DNA of 64,000 bases from Carboxylicivirga litoralis (GCF_025499605.1 NZ_JAFMVC010000012.1:80987-144986); one strand, 5' to 3'; counted from the first letter of the stretch, positions 1 through 10,634 are shown. The notes: a model not told the origin generated them from the sequence alone. Numbers and translations are program-made.

Positions 1-221
1 TAAGTTTTAAGATTTAAGTATTTTTTTCCTCCCTAAACTTATCTTATTAAAACTACATAACCAGCAATAGCTCTAAACTATTTTACAAAAGGTTGAATAA
101 TTTACACTAATGAATGCTCAGATACGTTTCTGATAGAATCTGATTATCCCTAACAGTTCTTCGGCCAGCTCCCCAAGTGGAGCATTGATGCCCATAACAC
201 CAATAACCAAGCTGTTAATCA

Positions 222-357
222 ATCTTCCCCCAGGGGAAGTGCCGGAGGCGATGGGGGGAACAGACACCAACCCCCTCTCCCTTCGGGTATCTCCATCTCA
301 ACATTCCCTTCGACTCCGCTCAGGGAGCAGCTCGATGACCACCCAAGGGGAGAATGT
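222..357. repeat. Intergenic GC-richer repeat-like stretch
   Basis: This stretch is clearly richer in G and C than its surroundings. It has short C-rich and G-rich tracts and includes TTCGACTCCGCTCAG at 309-323. Near-identical 15-mers recur at 10635-10649 (inverted) and 10794-10808. Overlapping short reading frames on both strands look accidental: no family is recognisable and the composition is repeat-like. The rest of 1-466 shows no gene. The best reading is a dispersed intergenic element; its copy number cannot be judged from one window. Confidence 0.4.
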
Positions 358-407
358 ACATAGTATGCTATTTTAAGTTTTAGCTGCAAGCCAATGGGGG
401 AAAACAA

Positions 408-440
408 AAAAGCTCCCAATGACTTTTCAAAGGGAGCTTT
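408..440 (-). terminator. Intrinsic terminator of the GH97 gene
   Basis: A perfect 9-bp stem (AAAGCTCCC / GGGAGCTTT) surrounds a 15-base loop. On the minus strand it is followed by a T-rich run. It lies 27 bases past the stop codon of the GH97 gene. Confidence 0.8.
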
Positions 441-466
441 TATCGTTTAACCAAAATTAAACCCCA

Positions 467-2950
<2,484 letters not shown>

Positions 2951-2994
2951 TGAGAATATTCTCATGATAATTTGATTTTATGAGAATATTCTCA
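2951..2994 (+). promoter_or_regulatory. Twin 14-bp palindromic operators
   Basis: The perfect palindrome TGAGAATATTCTCA occurs twice, at 2951-2964 and 2981-2994, 30 bp apart start to start (about three helical turns). The second copy sits between the -33 and -7 elements of the promoter of the downstream operon, a classical repressor position. The first gene of the operon encodes an HTH protein (DUF134), so autoregulation is the obvious hypothesis. Two dimers on the same DNA face would fit the spacing. Confidence 0.8.
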
Positions 2995-3003
2995 CTATAT
3001 TTG
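2971..3003 (+). promoter_or_regulatory. Bacteroidota-type promoter of the ORP-like operon
   Basis: TTTG at 2971-2974 and TATATTTG at 2996-3003 are separated by 21 bases and match the Bacteroidota -33/-7 consensus. The downstream ATG is at 3022, giving a very short leader. One palindromic operator fills the spacer. Confidence 0.75.
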
Positions 3004-3021
3004 TAGGGTTAATTTGAAATT

Positions 3022-3426
3022 ATGCCAAGACGACGACGATTAAGAAAAGTAGTAGCACCTCCTGGATTCAAAGGGTATAAACCCTATGGTCACAAAGAAA
3101 ATAACAGAATGGTGGAGTTGAACTACGAAGAATACGAAGCCATTAAGCTAGCAGATTATGACATCCTGAACCATGAAGAAGCCAGCAAACTAATGGGTAT
3201 TTCTCGCGCTACTTTTGCCCGAATTTATGAAAGTGCCCGACGCAAAATTGCCAAAGCATTGGTTGAATCAAGTGAGATAAAAACAGTATTCGGTAATGCT
3301 CATCTCGATAACGATTGGTTTTTATGCACCAGCTGTCATGCCCGTTTCAACCAACCTGAAAGCAATACTAACGCTTGCCCTATTTGTAAAACAAATAACA
3401 TTGAACCCATTATTAATAATGATTAA
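3022..3426 (+). CDS. DUF134 family HTH regulator with C-terminal zinc ribbon
   Basis: A 134-residue protein whose basic N-terminus (MPRRRRLRKV) and PPGFKGYKPYG motif are typical of DUF134. Residues about 35-85 form a sigma-70 region 4-like helix-turn-helix (EEASKLMGISRATFARIYESAR). The C-terminal 30 residues carry two CX2C pairs (CTSC and CPIC) that probably bind zinc or iron, which extends the usual DUF134 length of about 100. DUF134 genes are often found next to NifX-like and MinD-like genes in anaerobes. Given the twin palindromes overlapping its own promoter, it is probably the repressor or sensor of this operon. The metal or redox signal is unknown. Confidence 0.85.
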   Translation: MPRRRRLRKVVAPPGFKGYKPYGHKENNRMVELNYEEYEAIKLADYDILNHEEASKLMGISRATFARIYESARRKIAKALVESSEIKTVFGNAHLDNDWFLCTSCHARFNQPESNTNACPICKTNNIEPIINND

Positions 3427-3437
3427 AACATTCAAAT

Positions 3438-3752
3438 ATGAATATAGTTATCACTTCAACGGGTAATACAACAGACTCAAAATTTGATTTACGCTTTGGT
3501 CGTGCTGCCTACTTCTGCGTATACAATACACACGACCAATCGACAAAATTTATTGAAAATGAGAATGCAGAAGCGCAAGGCGGTGCCGGCACCAAATCGG
3601 CTGAGAAAATCATTGAATTAGATGTCAAACGTGTTATTTCAGGTGATTTTGGGCCTAAAGCCAAAGAGCTATTGGATAAATTTAAAGTTCAGATGGTGAT
3701 GTTAGATGATGGCAACAGCACCATTGAGGCAATCATCAATAAAATATCTTAA
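3438..3752 (+). CDS. NifX/NifB-like dinitrogenase iron-molybdenum cofactor domain protein (ORP-like)
   Basis: A 104-residue single-domain protein of the Nitro_FeMo-Co family. The fold is indicated by MNIVITSTG at the start, DLRFGRAAYFCVYN, GGAGTKSAEKI and the closing VKRVISGDFGPKA segment. In Desulfovibrio the homologous orange protein binds a mixed Mo-Cu-S cluster. No nitrogenase genes are nearby, so a role outside nitrogen fixation is likely. It lies 11 bases after the DUF134 gene and shares its transcript. The exact metal cluster cannot be read from sequence. Confidence 0.88.
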   Translation: MNIVITSTGNTTDSKFDLRFGRAAYFCVYNTHDQSTKFIENENAEAQGGAGTKSAEKIIELDVKRVISGDFGPKAKELLDKFKVQMVMLDDGNSTIEAIINKIS

Positions 3753-3762
3753 TTAAATTATT

Positions 3763-3942
3763 ATGCCACAATTAGACGGTAGCGGACCATCGGGACAAGG
3801 TCCCGGTACCGGAAGAGGAAAAGGCAAATGCCGCACCTCTGGAAATCAAAACACTTCCTCGGCCAATAGCGGACGAGGATTGGGACGAAGAAAAGGCCGT
3901 AAAGGCGGCTTTGGATTTAAATTCAGATCCGGAAACGATTAA
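3763..3942 (+). CDS. DUF5320-like small glycine-rich protein
   Basis: A 59-residue frame that is easy to miss because of its size. It starts MPQLDGSGPSGQGPGTGRGK and ends in a Gly/Arg/Lys-rich tail. The D-G-x-GP-x-G-x-GPGTGRG pattern is the DUF5320 signature; such proteins typically sit beside NifX-like and MinD-like genes in anaerobes. It has one Cys (position 23), fewer than relatives with multiple Cys. It lies 10 bases after the NifX-like gene. The role is unknown; being small, basic and Gly-rich it could be a scaffold or metal-handling partner. Confidence 0.8.
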   Translation: MPQLDGSGPSGQGPGTGRGKGKCRTSGNQNTSSANSGRGLGRRKGRKGGFGFKFRSGND

Positions 3943-3961
3943 TCGTTTCAGATACTTTCGA

Positions 3962-3998
3962 ACCTGAATTTGTTTAAAATTCTGCGGTAAATTCAGGT
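3962..3998. other. Inverted repeat in the operon
   Basis: A perfect 10-bp inverted repeat (ACCTGAATTT / AAATTCAGGT) with a 17-base loop lies between the DUF5320 gene and the following terminator-like hairpin. There is no T-run, so an mRNA-stabilising or regulatory role is more likely than termination. Confidence 0.45.
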
Positions 3999-4013
3999 AT
4001 TAATAGAGTGGTT

Positions 4014-4046
4014 ACAGGCGACGTAAGGCGTCGCCTGTTTTTTTAT
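4014..4046 (+). terminator. Strong intrinsic terminator or attenuator inside the ORP-like operon
   Basis: A perfect 10-bp GC-rich stem (ACAGGCGACG / CGTCGCCTGT) with a 5-base loop is followed by seven T residues. It separates the DUF134-NifX-DUF5320 group from the membrane, DUF89 and ATPase genes, so expression of the second half should be reduced or be driven by another promoter. Confidence 0.8.
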
Positions 4047-4061
4047 TTCAAACAACCTGTC

Positions 4062-4769
4062 ATGAAGAAGTCAACCCTTAATTTTTTTATTGATGCACTC
4101 CTGTTTTTCAGCTTGTGCGCTATAATAGGCATAGGTTTACTAATTAAATACACCTTACCATCGGGTCAGGATAGATGGGCCATATATGGAAACAATCATG
4201 AGTTTTTGTTTTTAAATATGGATCGACACCAATGGGGCGACATTCATTTTGCAGTCAGCATTGTTATGATAATGCTGCTGATTCTGCACATTGTTCTTCA
4301 TTGGCAATTTGTCTCTACCGTATTTAGGCGCCTCGTAAATCACTCACCTATAAAACTATTGACAGGTACAGTGTTTGGTTTTATTGCAATTATTTTAATC
4401 GCCTTTCCTTTTTTTATCACCCCTACACAAGTTGAGGGAGGGCAACACCTGCAACATACAAAACATCTAACAAGCATAAAGACTGAAATTGAACATAGGG
4501 AAAATCTACCCGTACAAAACAAATCTAGTAACCATAGTATTTCTGAAGAATCAAATCAGGCGGAACACCAACATCGCTATGAAATAAATGGACAAATGAC
4601 TTTAGCCGAGGTTAGCCGCAAATACGATGTACCAATCAACATTATTAAAACGCAACTGAAGTTAGAAAGTGCTAACGCCAACGAAAGATTAGGGCGCCTG
4701 AAAAAACAGTATGGCTTTACCATGTCTGAAATAGAAGATATTATAAGTAATTACCACCAAAAACAGTAA
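4062..4769 (+). CDS. DUF4405-type membrane protein with C-terminal helical domain
   Basis: About 235 residues starting at MKKSTLNFF; an upstream start at 4008 is rejected because it would run through the terminator hairpin. There are three transmembrane helices (about residues 5-27, 62-85 and 97-120). His residues in and near the helices (DIHFAVS, LHIVLHW) suggest a cytochrome b-like haem-binding fold typical of DUF4405. The C-terminal 55 residues (MTLAEVSRKYDVP... LKKQYGFTMSEI) form a small helical module seen on membrane electron-transfer proteins. It may link the ORP-like operon to membrane redox chemistry; this is inference. Confidence 0.75.
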   Translation: MKKSTLNFFIDALLFFSLCAIIGIGLLIKYTLPSGQDRWAIYGNNHEFLFLNMDRHQWGDIHFAVSIVMIMLLILHIVLHWQFVSTVFRRLVNHSPIKLLTGTVFGFIAIILIAFPFFITPTQVEGGQHLQHTKHLTSIKTEIEHRENLPVQNKSSNHSISEESNQAEHQHRYEINGQMTLAEVSRKYDVPINIIKTQLKLESANANERLGRLKKQYGFTMSEIEDIISNYHQKQ

Positions 4770-4776
4770 TCATTCA

Positions 4777-5643
4777 ATGAATATCGATTGCTATAAATGT
4801 CATCATCGCAATATTATTAAGCTAGTTGATAAACACACGATTGATGTACAAGTCAAAGCAGAACAAATAGGCCATTTAACCAACTTACTGCACAAACATG
4901 GTGACGAAAGTAATGTACTCGTCTCCACCCTGGTTCATCGTGAAGCACGTAACCTTCTCCAATCCGATGATTTTTACCTGAACGAAAAAGACAAAGCCAA
5001 CAAGCTTTTGCTCAACAATTATCAACATTGGGAAAACATAGTAAAACAAAGTTCGATTCCTTATTACACAGCCTTGAAGCTGGCCATCATCGGTAATATT
5101 ATCGATTACGGCGCTCACTCTGTCCCCGATGATATAGAGCAATATATCAACGAAAAGTTGTCATGCTCCATTTCTCTCGATGAATCAAATAAGTTATTTA
5201 ATGAAATAACAAATGCGAAAAAAGTATTGTACCTGGGCGATAACTGTGGTGAAATTGTTTTTGACAAACTCTTTCTCGAAACCATCAATCACTCCAATGT
5301 CACCTTTGCTGTGAGGGGTTTACCGGTTATTAACGATGTAACCCAACGAGAGGCAGATATGGTAGGCATGAATAAAGTGGCAAAAGTTATCTCCAATGGT
5401 TTTGACGCTCCTTCTACCCTATTGGAATACTGCAGTTTGGAATTCAAGGAAGCATTTGATTCGGCTGATATAATCATCTCCAAAGGACAAGGTAATCTGG
5501 AAGGTTTACTGCATAACGATGACCCGCGATTATACTTTTTACTAACTGCCAAATGCCATTACATCGCCAGTATTATGGATGTTACTAAAGGCGACTTAGT
5601 GGTTACAAACGCAAGCTCAATTAAACGAAATCAATGGCTGTAA
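4777..5643 (+). CDS. DUF89 (ARMT1-like) family protein
   Basis: A 288-residue protein of the DUF89 metal-dependent phosphatase family. Visible signs are the N-terminal CX2C pair (DCYKCHHRN), the LYLGDNCGEIVFDKL motif near residue 150, RGLPVINDVT, and the SADIIISKGQGNLEGL motif near residue 235. Family members hydrolyse damaged or over-phosphorylated sugar phosphates. The stop overlaps the start of the next ATPase gene by 10 bases, so translation is probably coupled. Its place in an ORP-like operon suggests a partner role that is not yet defined. Confidence 0.82.
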   Translation: MNIDCYKCHHRNIIKLVDKHTIDVQVKAEQIGHLTNLLHKHGDESNVLVSTLVHREARNLLQSDDFYLNEKDKANKLLLNNYQHWENIVKQSSIPYYTALKLAIIGNIIDYGAHSVPDDIEQYINEKLSCSISLDESNKLFNEITNAKKVLYLGDNCGEIVFDKLFLETINHSNVTFAVRGLPVINDVTQREADMVGMNKVAKVISNGFDAPSTLLEYCSLEFKEAFDSADIIISKGQGNLEGLLHNDDPRLYFLLTAKCHYIASIMDVTKGDLVVTNASSIKRNQWL

Positions 5644-6515
5644 AAATTGCAATAGCAAGTGGTAAGGGTGGAACAGGAAAAACAACAGTTTCGTTGAACC
5701 TATTCCATTATTTCAGGCAGGTTCTTGATACATCAGTTCAATTAATCGATTGTGATGTGGAAGAACCGAACGATAAACTCTTTTTAAATGATCATCAAGC
5801 TCAAAAAATACAAACGGTCAATCAGCTGATACCGCAAATTGACACTAACAATTGTACGTTTTGTCGCCAATGCGTAGAATATTGTGAGTTCAATGCCATC
5901 GTGGTCATTCCTCCTGCTCAGTTTGCCGAAGTAAATCCGGCTCTGTGCCATTCGTGCGGCGCTTGTCTTCATGCCTGCAACACGCCCAATGCCATTGTTG
6001 AGCAGGCCCATCCAATCGGTCAGATACAGAACTATACCGAGAATGGGGAGCTAAACTTTATTGAAGGACGTCTCAATATAGGTTCAGCTATGCAAACTAT
6101 GCTGATTAAAGAAGTCATTAAAAGCCCAACCGTCAATGCTGATATTCAATTGTTGGATTCACCTCCCGGAACGAGTTGCCCGGTGGTAGCTACCGTCAAT
6201 AATGTCGACTACTGCATATTAGTCACCGAACCAAGCCCTTTTGGCCTCCACGATTTAAAGCTAATGGTCGATTTATTGCATGAACTCAATGTGCCATTTG
6301 GAGTAATCATTAATAAATCAGATAATCATTATCCGGAAATGGATGCCTACTTCGAAGAGCAAAACATTGAAGTATTAGGGCGTATACCCTTCTCTACCGA
6401 ATATGCGAAACGGTATGCACAAGGCCGAATCTTTGAAAATATACCCAAGGATGTTGAAGAAGCCTACAAAGAAATAATATCAAAACTGCAAACTAAGGTC
6501 TGTTACTATGCATGA
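5634..6515 (+). CDS. MinD-superfamily ATPase with inserted ferredoxin domain (first copy)
   Basis: A 293-residue P-loop ATPase. The deviant Walker A GKGGTGKTT lies at about residues 10-18. Between Walker A and the LLDSPPGTSCP switch motif sits a two-cluster ferredoxin insert, with Cys sets CTFCRQCVEYC (about residue 75) and CHSCGACLHAC (about 105). Each set is CX2CX2CX3C, predicting two 4Fe-4S clusters. Homologues are the paired ATPases of the Desulfovibrio ORP complex. It overlaps both neighbours (10 bases upstream, 8 downstream), which suggests stoichiometric synthesis. Confidence 0.9.
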   Translation: MAVKIAIASGKGGTGKTTVSLNLFHYFRQVLDTSVQLIDCDVEEPNDKLFLNDHQAQKIQTVNQLIPQIDTNNCTFCRQCVEYCEFNAIVVIPPAQFAEVNPALCHSCGACLHACNTPNAIVEQAHPIGQIQNYTENGELNFIEGRLNIGSAMQTMLIKEVIKSPTVNADIQLLDSPPGTSCPVVATVNNVDYCILVTEPSPFGLHDLKLMVDLLHELNVPFGVIINKSDNHYPEMDAYFEEQNIEVLGRIPFSTEYAKRYAQGRIFENIPKDVEEAYKEIISKLQTKVCYYA

Positions 6516-7395
6516 AATAACAGTATTGAGTGGTAAAGGTGGCACCGGTAAAACAACAATTACAGGCGCTCTGGCAGCGCTTGCCGAGTCTGTGGTCATT
6601 TGTGACAACGATGTGGATGCGGCCGACCTTTTTCTACTGCTGCAACCCAACATACAACAGAGAGAACCTTTTATTAGTGGTAATACGGCAAGCATCAATA
6701 CAGAGGCTTGTAATCAATGCGGACTCTGCCAAAGCAACTGCCGCTTTGATGCCATTCAACAAACTGATAAAGGCTATTACCACATTGATCCATTCGCTTG
6801 CGAAGGTTGTCGGCTATGTGAAAGACTTTGTCCACAATCGGCCATCACATCAAGTAAAAACGATGGCAACACGTGGTTTATGTCCGACACACGCTTTGGA
6901 ACTTTTGTGCATGCCCAAATGGGGCCAGGAGAAGAAAACTCGGGTAAGCTGGTGAGCTTCATTCGTAAACAAGCAAAAGAAACAGCGGCAAAAAACAATG
7001 CCGGCTATATCATAAACGATGGACCTCCCGGAATTGGCTGTCCGGTTATTGCCTCCTTATCCGGCACCAAGCAGGTGCTGCTGGTCATTGAACCAACGCA
7101 AAGTGGCTGGCACGATGCCGAACGTCTGATACAACTAATCAGGCAATTTCAAATTCCAGTAACAGCCGTTATCAATAAAGCAGGCCTACATGAAGCAATG
7201 GAGCAACACATTGAAGAACAACTAATATCACATGATATTCCATTAATAGCCAAAATACCCTACAGTCAAGTATTCAGGCAAGCGATGCTCAATCTGCAAA
7301 CCATTGTTGAATATGCACCTGACTCAGAGGAAAGTCAACTAATTAAAAAGGTGTGGAACACCTTAGCAGCTAATAAAACACAAATAACAAACTAA
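6508..7395 (+). CDS. MinD-superfamily ATPase with inserted ferredoxin domain (second copy)
   Basis: A 295-residue paralogue of the preceding gene. It shows Walker A GKGGTGKTT near residue 9, ferredoxin insert motifs CNQCGLCQSNC and CEGCRLCERLC, and the switch motif INDGPPGIGCPV. The two proteins are clearly distinct in sequence and probably form a heterodimer, as proposed for paired ORP ATPases. Its start overlaps the previous stop. Confidence 0.9.
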   Translation: MHEITVLSGKGGTGKTTITGALAALAESVVICDNDVDAADLFLLLQPNIQQREPFISGNTASINTEACNQCGLCQSNCRFDAIQQTDKGYYHIDPFACEGCRLCERLCPQSAITSSKNDGNTWFMSDTRFGTFVHAQMGPGEENSGKLVSFIRKQAKETAAKNNAGYIINDGPPGIGCPVIASLSGTKQVLLVIEPTQSGWHDAERLIQLIRQFQIPVTAVINKAGLHEAMEQHIEEQLISHDIPLIAKIPYSQVFRQAMLNLQTIVEYAPDSEESQLIKKVWNTLAANKTQITN

Positions 7396-7407
7396 ATACA
7401 AGATAAG

Positions 7408-8232
7408 ATGTCTGAATATTCAATGGTAAAACCCATCCAGGAAGAAAAGCTTCTAAAGGATGTAAAAAACGTCATCCTGGTTGCTTCGGGCAAAGGAGGC
7501 GTTGGTAAATCAACAGTTGCTGCCAATTTGGCTATCAGCTTATCGCGCGAAGGATTAAAAACCGGACTGTTAGATGCTGACTTATACGGCCCATCAACAC
7601 CCATTCAGTTTGGCATTGATGAAATGAAGCCCAGCTTAACACAGCACAATGGCAAAAATTACATTGAGCCCATCGAGAAATATGGTGTCAAATTAATGTC
7701 TATTGGCCTGCTAACTAATAAAGAAGATGCCATGATATGGCGCGGCCCGATGGCCTCCAAAACACTGAAGCAAATTATTAATGATACGCTTTGGGGCGAG
7801 TTGGATGTATTGGTGATTGACATGCCCCCCGGCACAGGTGACATCTGCATCACCCTGGCGCAGGATATTAAACAGGCACAGGCGTTAGTGGTTATCACAC
7901 CTCAACAATTGGCCGTAGCCGATGGACGTAAAGCCTTAACTATGTTTAACCACCCAACCATTGCAATGCCCGTTGTTGGTATTGTTGAGAACATGGCCTG
8001 GTTTACGCCAGCAGCCCACCCCGACGAACGCTATACTATTTTTGGCAAAGGAGGTGGTCAACAGCTGGCCAATGAATTTGCTGTGCCGTTGATTGCTCAA
8101 ATCCCACTGGTAATGGACATAGAAGAAATGAGCGACACCGGTAAAAGCATCTATCATTCTAACGACAAAACGCTTCACCAGGCATTTGAAAAATTAGCAG
8201 TTGATGTCATTAAACAATTAAGACATGTTTAA
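7408..8232 (+). CDS. Mrp/NBP35-family ATPase (iron-sulfur cluster carrier type)
   Basis: A 274-residue Mrp-type ATPase with Walker A SGKGGVGKST at about residue 30, the DADLYGPSTP switch, DMPPGTGD and IFGKGGGQQLA. Most NBP35/Mrp proteins have a CPxC pair for a bridging cluster just before IFGxGGG. Here that stretch reads MAWFTPAAHPDERYTIFG and has no Cys, so this copy may not bridge a cluster in the usual way. The N-terminal DUF59 domain of long Bacteroidota Mrp proteins is also absent. It is the last gene of the ORP-like operon. Confidence 0.88.
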   Translation: MSEYSMVKPIQEEKLLKDVKNVILVASGKGGVGKSTVAANLAISLSREGLKTGLLDADLYGPSTPIQFGIDEMKPSLTQHNGKNYIEPIEKYGVKLMSIGLLTNKEDAMIWRGPMASKTLKQIINDTLWGELDVLVIDMPPGTGDICITLAQDIKQAQALVVITPQQLAVADGRKALTMFNHPTIAMPVVGIVENMAWFTPAAHPDERYTIFGKGGGQQLANEFAVPLIAQIPLVMDIEEMSDTGKSIYHSNDKTLHQAFEKLAVDVIKQLRHV

Positions 8233-8270
8233 TAACTGATGCGGTTATTTATTGGATTTATAAAATGTGA

Positions 8271-8299
8271 AGGGACTTCGGCGGAAGTCCCTTTTTTTG
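8271..8299 (+). terminator. Intrinsic terminator of the ORP-like operon
   Basis: A 9-bp stem (AGGGACTTC / GAAGTCCCT) with a 4-base loop is followed by a T-rich run, 38 bases after the Mrp stop codon. Confidence 0.88.
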
Positions 8300-8343
8300 T
8301 TGCCTTATCTTTTTTCTATCTTTAAGCAAAATCAACATACATC

Positions 8344-9030
8344 ATGAGATATACAATTATATTATTCGCGCTATTAGCCATCGCCATCAACACTAATGCC
8401 CAAACCGTAAAAGCCATTACACAACATGGCGAAACAGTGGTATTATTTGAAAATGGCACCTGGAAATACGAAAAAGATATTCAACAAACGACACCTCCTA
8501 CCACAAATGGAGCAGTGGCAGCTGCAGCTCCTGTTGCTACTACTGCGACGCCGGAAATAGCACATAGCGGCATTAATGCAACCAAGGAAGCCACATCGGA
8601 AAAAACGGAAATTTACAATGCGGTGAGTAAAAAGCTATCGCGCTTCTTCGGTGAAGAAAAAGGTCGGGTACGCTGTTCGGCTACTGCCAGTAATAACAAA
8701 GGCACCATCAGCCTCAACTTTGAATTTATGATGCAGCTGGGCGATGCCAACCGCTATTTTGGTTACTCAGCAAAAGATCGAACCATGACACTTGAATTAT
8801 CAGATGGAACAAGTATTACAGGCACCTTTACTGAAGGTATTGAAGAGAAATTTATTGAAAAATGGAACGTCTCTTATTATAAAGCTGGTATTATACTAAG
8901 TGAACAAGATGTTGTTAAATTGCTTCAAAACAATACTATCCGCATGACCATCGACTGGAAAAAACTGGAGGAAGAATACCAGATTGATAATATCGAAGGT
9001 ATTAAACAATTACTAATCGAAGTCATTTAA
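8344..9030 (+). CDS. Secreted protein with DUF3157-like N-terminal motif
   Basis: A 228-residue protein with a signal peptide ending at TNAQ (about residue 20). The motif VLFENGTWKYE directly after it is typical of DUF3157-type secreted proteins. An Ala/Pro/Thr-rich linker (about residues 50-75) leads to a C-terminal beta-rich domain. No catalytic motif is evident. The stop touches the start of the patatin gene, so the two are likely cotranscribed. Function unknown. Confidence 0.65.
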   Translation: MRYTIILFALLAIAINTNAQTVKAITQHGETVVLFENGTWKYEKDIQQTTPPTTNGAVAAAAPVATTATPEIAHSGINATKEATSEKTEIYNAVSKKLSRFFGEEKGRVRCSATASNNKGTISLNFEFMMQLGDANRYFGYSAKDRTMTLELSDGTSITGTFTEGIEEKFIEKWNVSYYKAGIILSEQDVVKLLQNNTIRMTIDWKKLEEEYQIDNIEGIKQLLIEVI

Positions 9031-9816
9031 ATGAAGCATTTGGGTAAAGTTGGTTTAGCACTAGGAGGTGGTGGAGCTAAAGGGTTTGCACACATTGGAG
9101 TTTTAAAAGCTTTAGAAGACTACCAGGTTCCTGTTCATCAGTTGGCTGGCACAAGTATGGGTGCCATTGTTGGTGTGCTCTATGCGGCAGGTTTTAAGGC
9201 TGATGAAATATTAGAGTTGCTGCGCGAAGAAAAAGTTTGGAACTGGTTTAAGCTGGATATTCTCAAAGGCGGATTGGTTAATTTGAACGGCGCCAAGGAA
9301 GCTCTGGAGAAACATATTGGGCACAGCAGTTTTGAGCAGTTGAGCATGCCTTTCAGCGTAACAGCCAGTAACCTCAATACTGGAAAGCTAAAAGTCATCA
9401 ACCAGGGACAACAGTTATTCGATTGGGTAATGGCCAGCTGTAGCGTACCGGTTGCTTTTTCCCCTGTCACAATTGACGGTCATACCTATGTTGATGGAGG
9501 GCTATTTATGAACCTTCCGGTTGAACCCATTATGTATTCGTGCGACACGGTGATTGGCTCCAGTGTGATTATTGACAAGAAAATGGAGGTATCTATGAAT
9601 CCTAAAGATGTGGCCGAACGCGTTTTTAATTTATCCATTATCCATAATCAACGCAGTAGTAAGCTGCATTGCGACTATTATTTTGAGTTCAAAAAGCTAA
9701 ATGATTTTTCCATGTGGGATTTTCATAGGTTTGAAGACATTGTGAATATCGGCTATAAAACAGCTAAAAAGAAGATTGAAAAAGAAATGCTTCCTGCACC
9801 GATCAACGACAACTAA
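9031..9816 (+). CDS. Patatin-like phospholipase
   Basis: A 261-residue intracellular patatin. It has the oxyanion motif GGGGAKGFAHIG at the N-terminus, the nucleophile elbow GTSMG (Ser42) and the catalytic Asp in VDGGLF (Asp155). No signal peptide or surface-targeting domain is present, so it probably acts on membrane lipids from the cytoplasm (RssA-like). It starts right after the preceding stop codon without a visible ribosome-binding site. Confidence 0.92.
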   Translation: MKHLGKVGLALGGGGAKGFAHIGVLKALEDYQVPVHQLAGTSMGAIVGVLYAAGFKADEILELLREEKVWNWFKLDILKGGLVNLNGAKEALEKHIGHSSFEQLSMPFSVTASNLNTGKLKVINQGQQLFDWVMASCSVPVAFSPVTIDGHTYVDGGLFMNLPVEPIMYSCDTVIGSSVIIDKKMEVSMNPKDVAERVFNLSIIHNQRSSKLHCDYYFEFKKLNDFSMWDFHRFEDIVNIGYKTAKKKIEKEMLPAPINDN

Positions 9817-9844
9817 ACGATAATAAACTTAAAAGACTTTAACA

Positions 9845-10612
9845 ATGAATTCACACGAAATAGATTACGAAATTAAAGGTCACGATGTTCAATTTGTTGA
9901 AGTTGAACTTGACCCACATGAAACGGTAATTGCCGAAGCTGGCGCTATGTTATACATGGAAGAAGGCATTCAGTTCGAAACCAAAATGGGTGATGGTTCT
10001 AACCCGTCTCAAGGTTTTTTAGGTAAGCTGGCAGCCGGAGCTTCGCGCTTAATTACGGGCGAATCGCTTTTCATCACGCATTTTACACACATAGGGTATG
10101 GTAAAAAACGTGTGGCTTTTTCAGCTCCTTACCCCGGCACCATCGTGCCGCTTGACTTAAACCAATTGGGCGGACGTGTTATAGTTCAGAAAGATGCCTT
10201 TTTATGTGCCGCTTTGGGCACTCGTTTATCAATGCATTTTAACAAAAAAATCGGTGCAGGCTTCTTTGGTGGTGAAGGTTTTATCCTTCAGAAACTGGAA
10301 GGCGATGGTAAAGCCTTTATTCATGCTGGTGGCACACTGGTTGAAAAAGAGTTGAATGGTGAAACACTGCGTGTGGATACCGGTTGTGTAGTGGGTTTTA
10401 CCGAGGGAATCGATTTTAGCATTGAATCGGCTGGCGGATTAAAGTCAATGGTATTTGGTGGTGAAGGTCTATTTCTGGCAACACTCCGTGGAACAGGAAA
10501 AGTATGGTTGCAGTCAATGCCGATTAATAAATTAATCAGAGCCATTGCTCCGCGAGGACGCAATGCTGGAAAAGAAAGCAGCGGCGGTTTATTAAACGAG
10601 ATTTTTGAGTAA
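9845..10612 (+). CDS. AIM24/TIGR00266 family protein
   Basis: A 255-residue beta-rich protein of the AIM24 family. Family features are the start [54 protein letters not shown] and the closing [19 protein letters not shown]. The bacterial function is unknown; the fold is a trimeric beta-prism. It follows the patatin gene by 28 bases and may belong to the same transcript. Confidence 0.85.
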   Translation: MNSHEIDYEIKGHDVQFVEVELDPHETVIAEAGAMLYMEEGIQFETKMGDGSNPSQGFLGKLAAGASRLITGESLFITHFTHIGYGKKRVAFSAPYPGTIVPLDLNQLGGRVIVQKDAFLCAALGTRLSMHFNKKIGAGFFGGEGFILQKLEGDGKAFIHAGGTLVEKELNGETLRVDTGCVVGFTEGIDFSIESAGGLKSMVFGGEGLFLATLRGTGKVWLQSMPINKLIRAIAPRGRNAGKESSGGLLNEIFE

Positions 10613-10634
10613 ACAAAAAACTAAACACAGCTTT

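Noticed and set aside
185..419. Two overlapping frames (185-376 on plus, 219-419 on minus)
   Set aside because: They lie in a repeat-like GC-rich stretch and their translations show no protein family character.
4008..4061. Upstream start for the DUF4405 gene at 4008
   Set aside because: It would translate through a perfect terminator hairpin; MKKSTLNFF at 4062 is a normal membrane-protein start.
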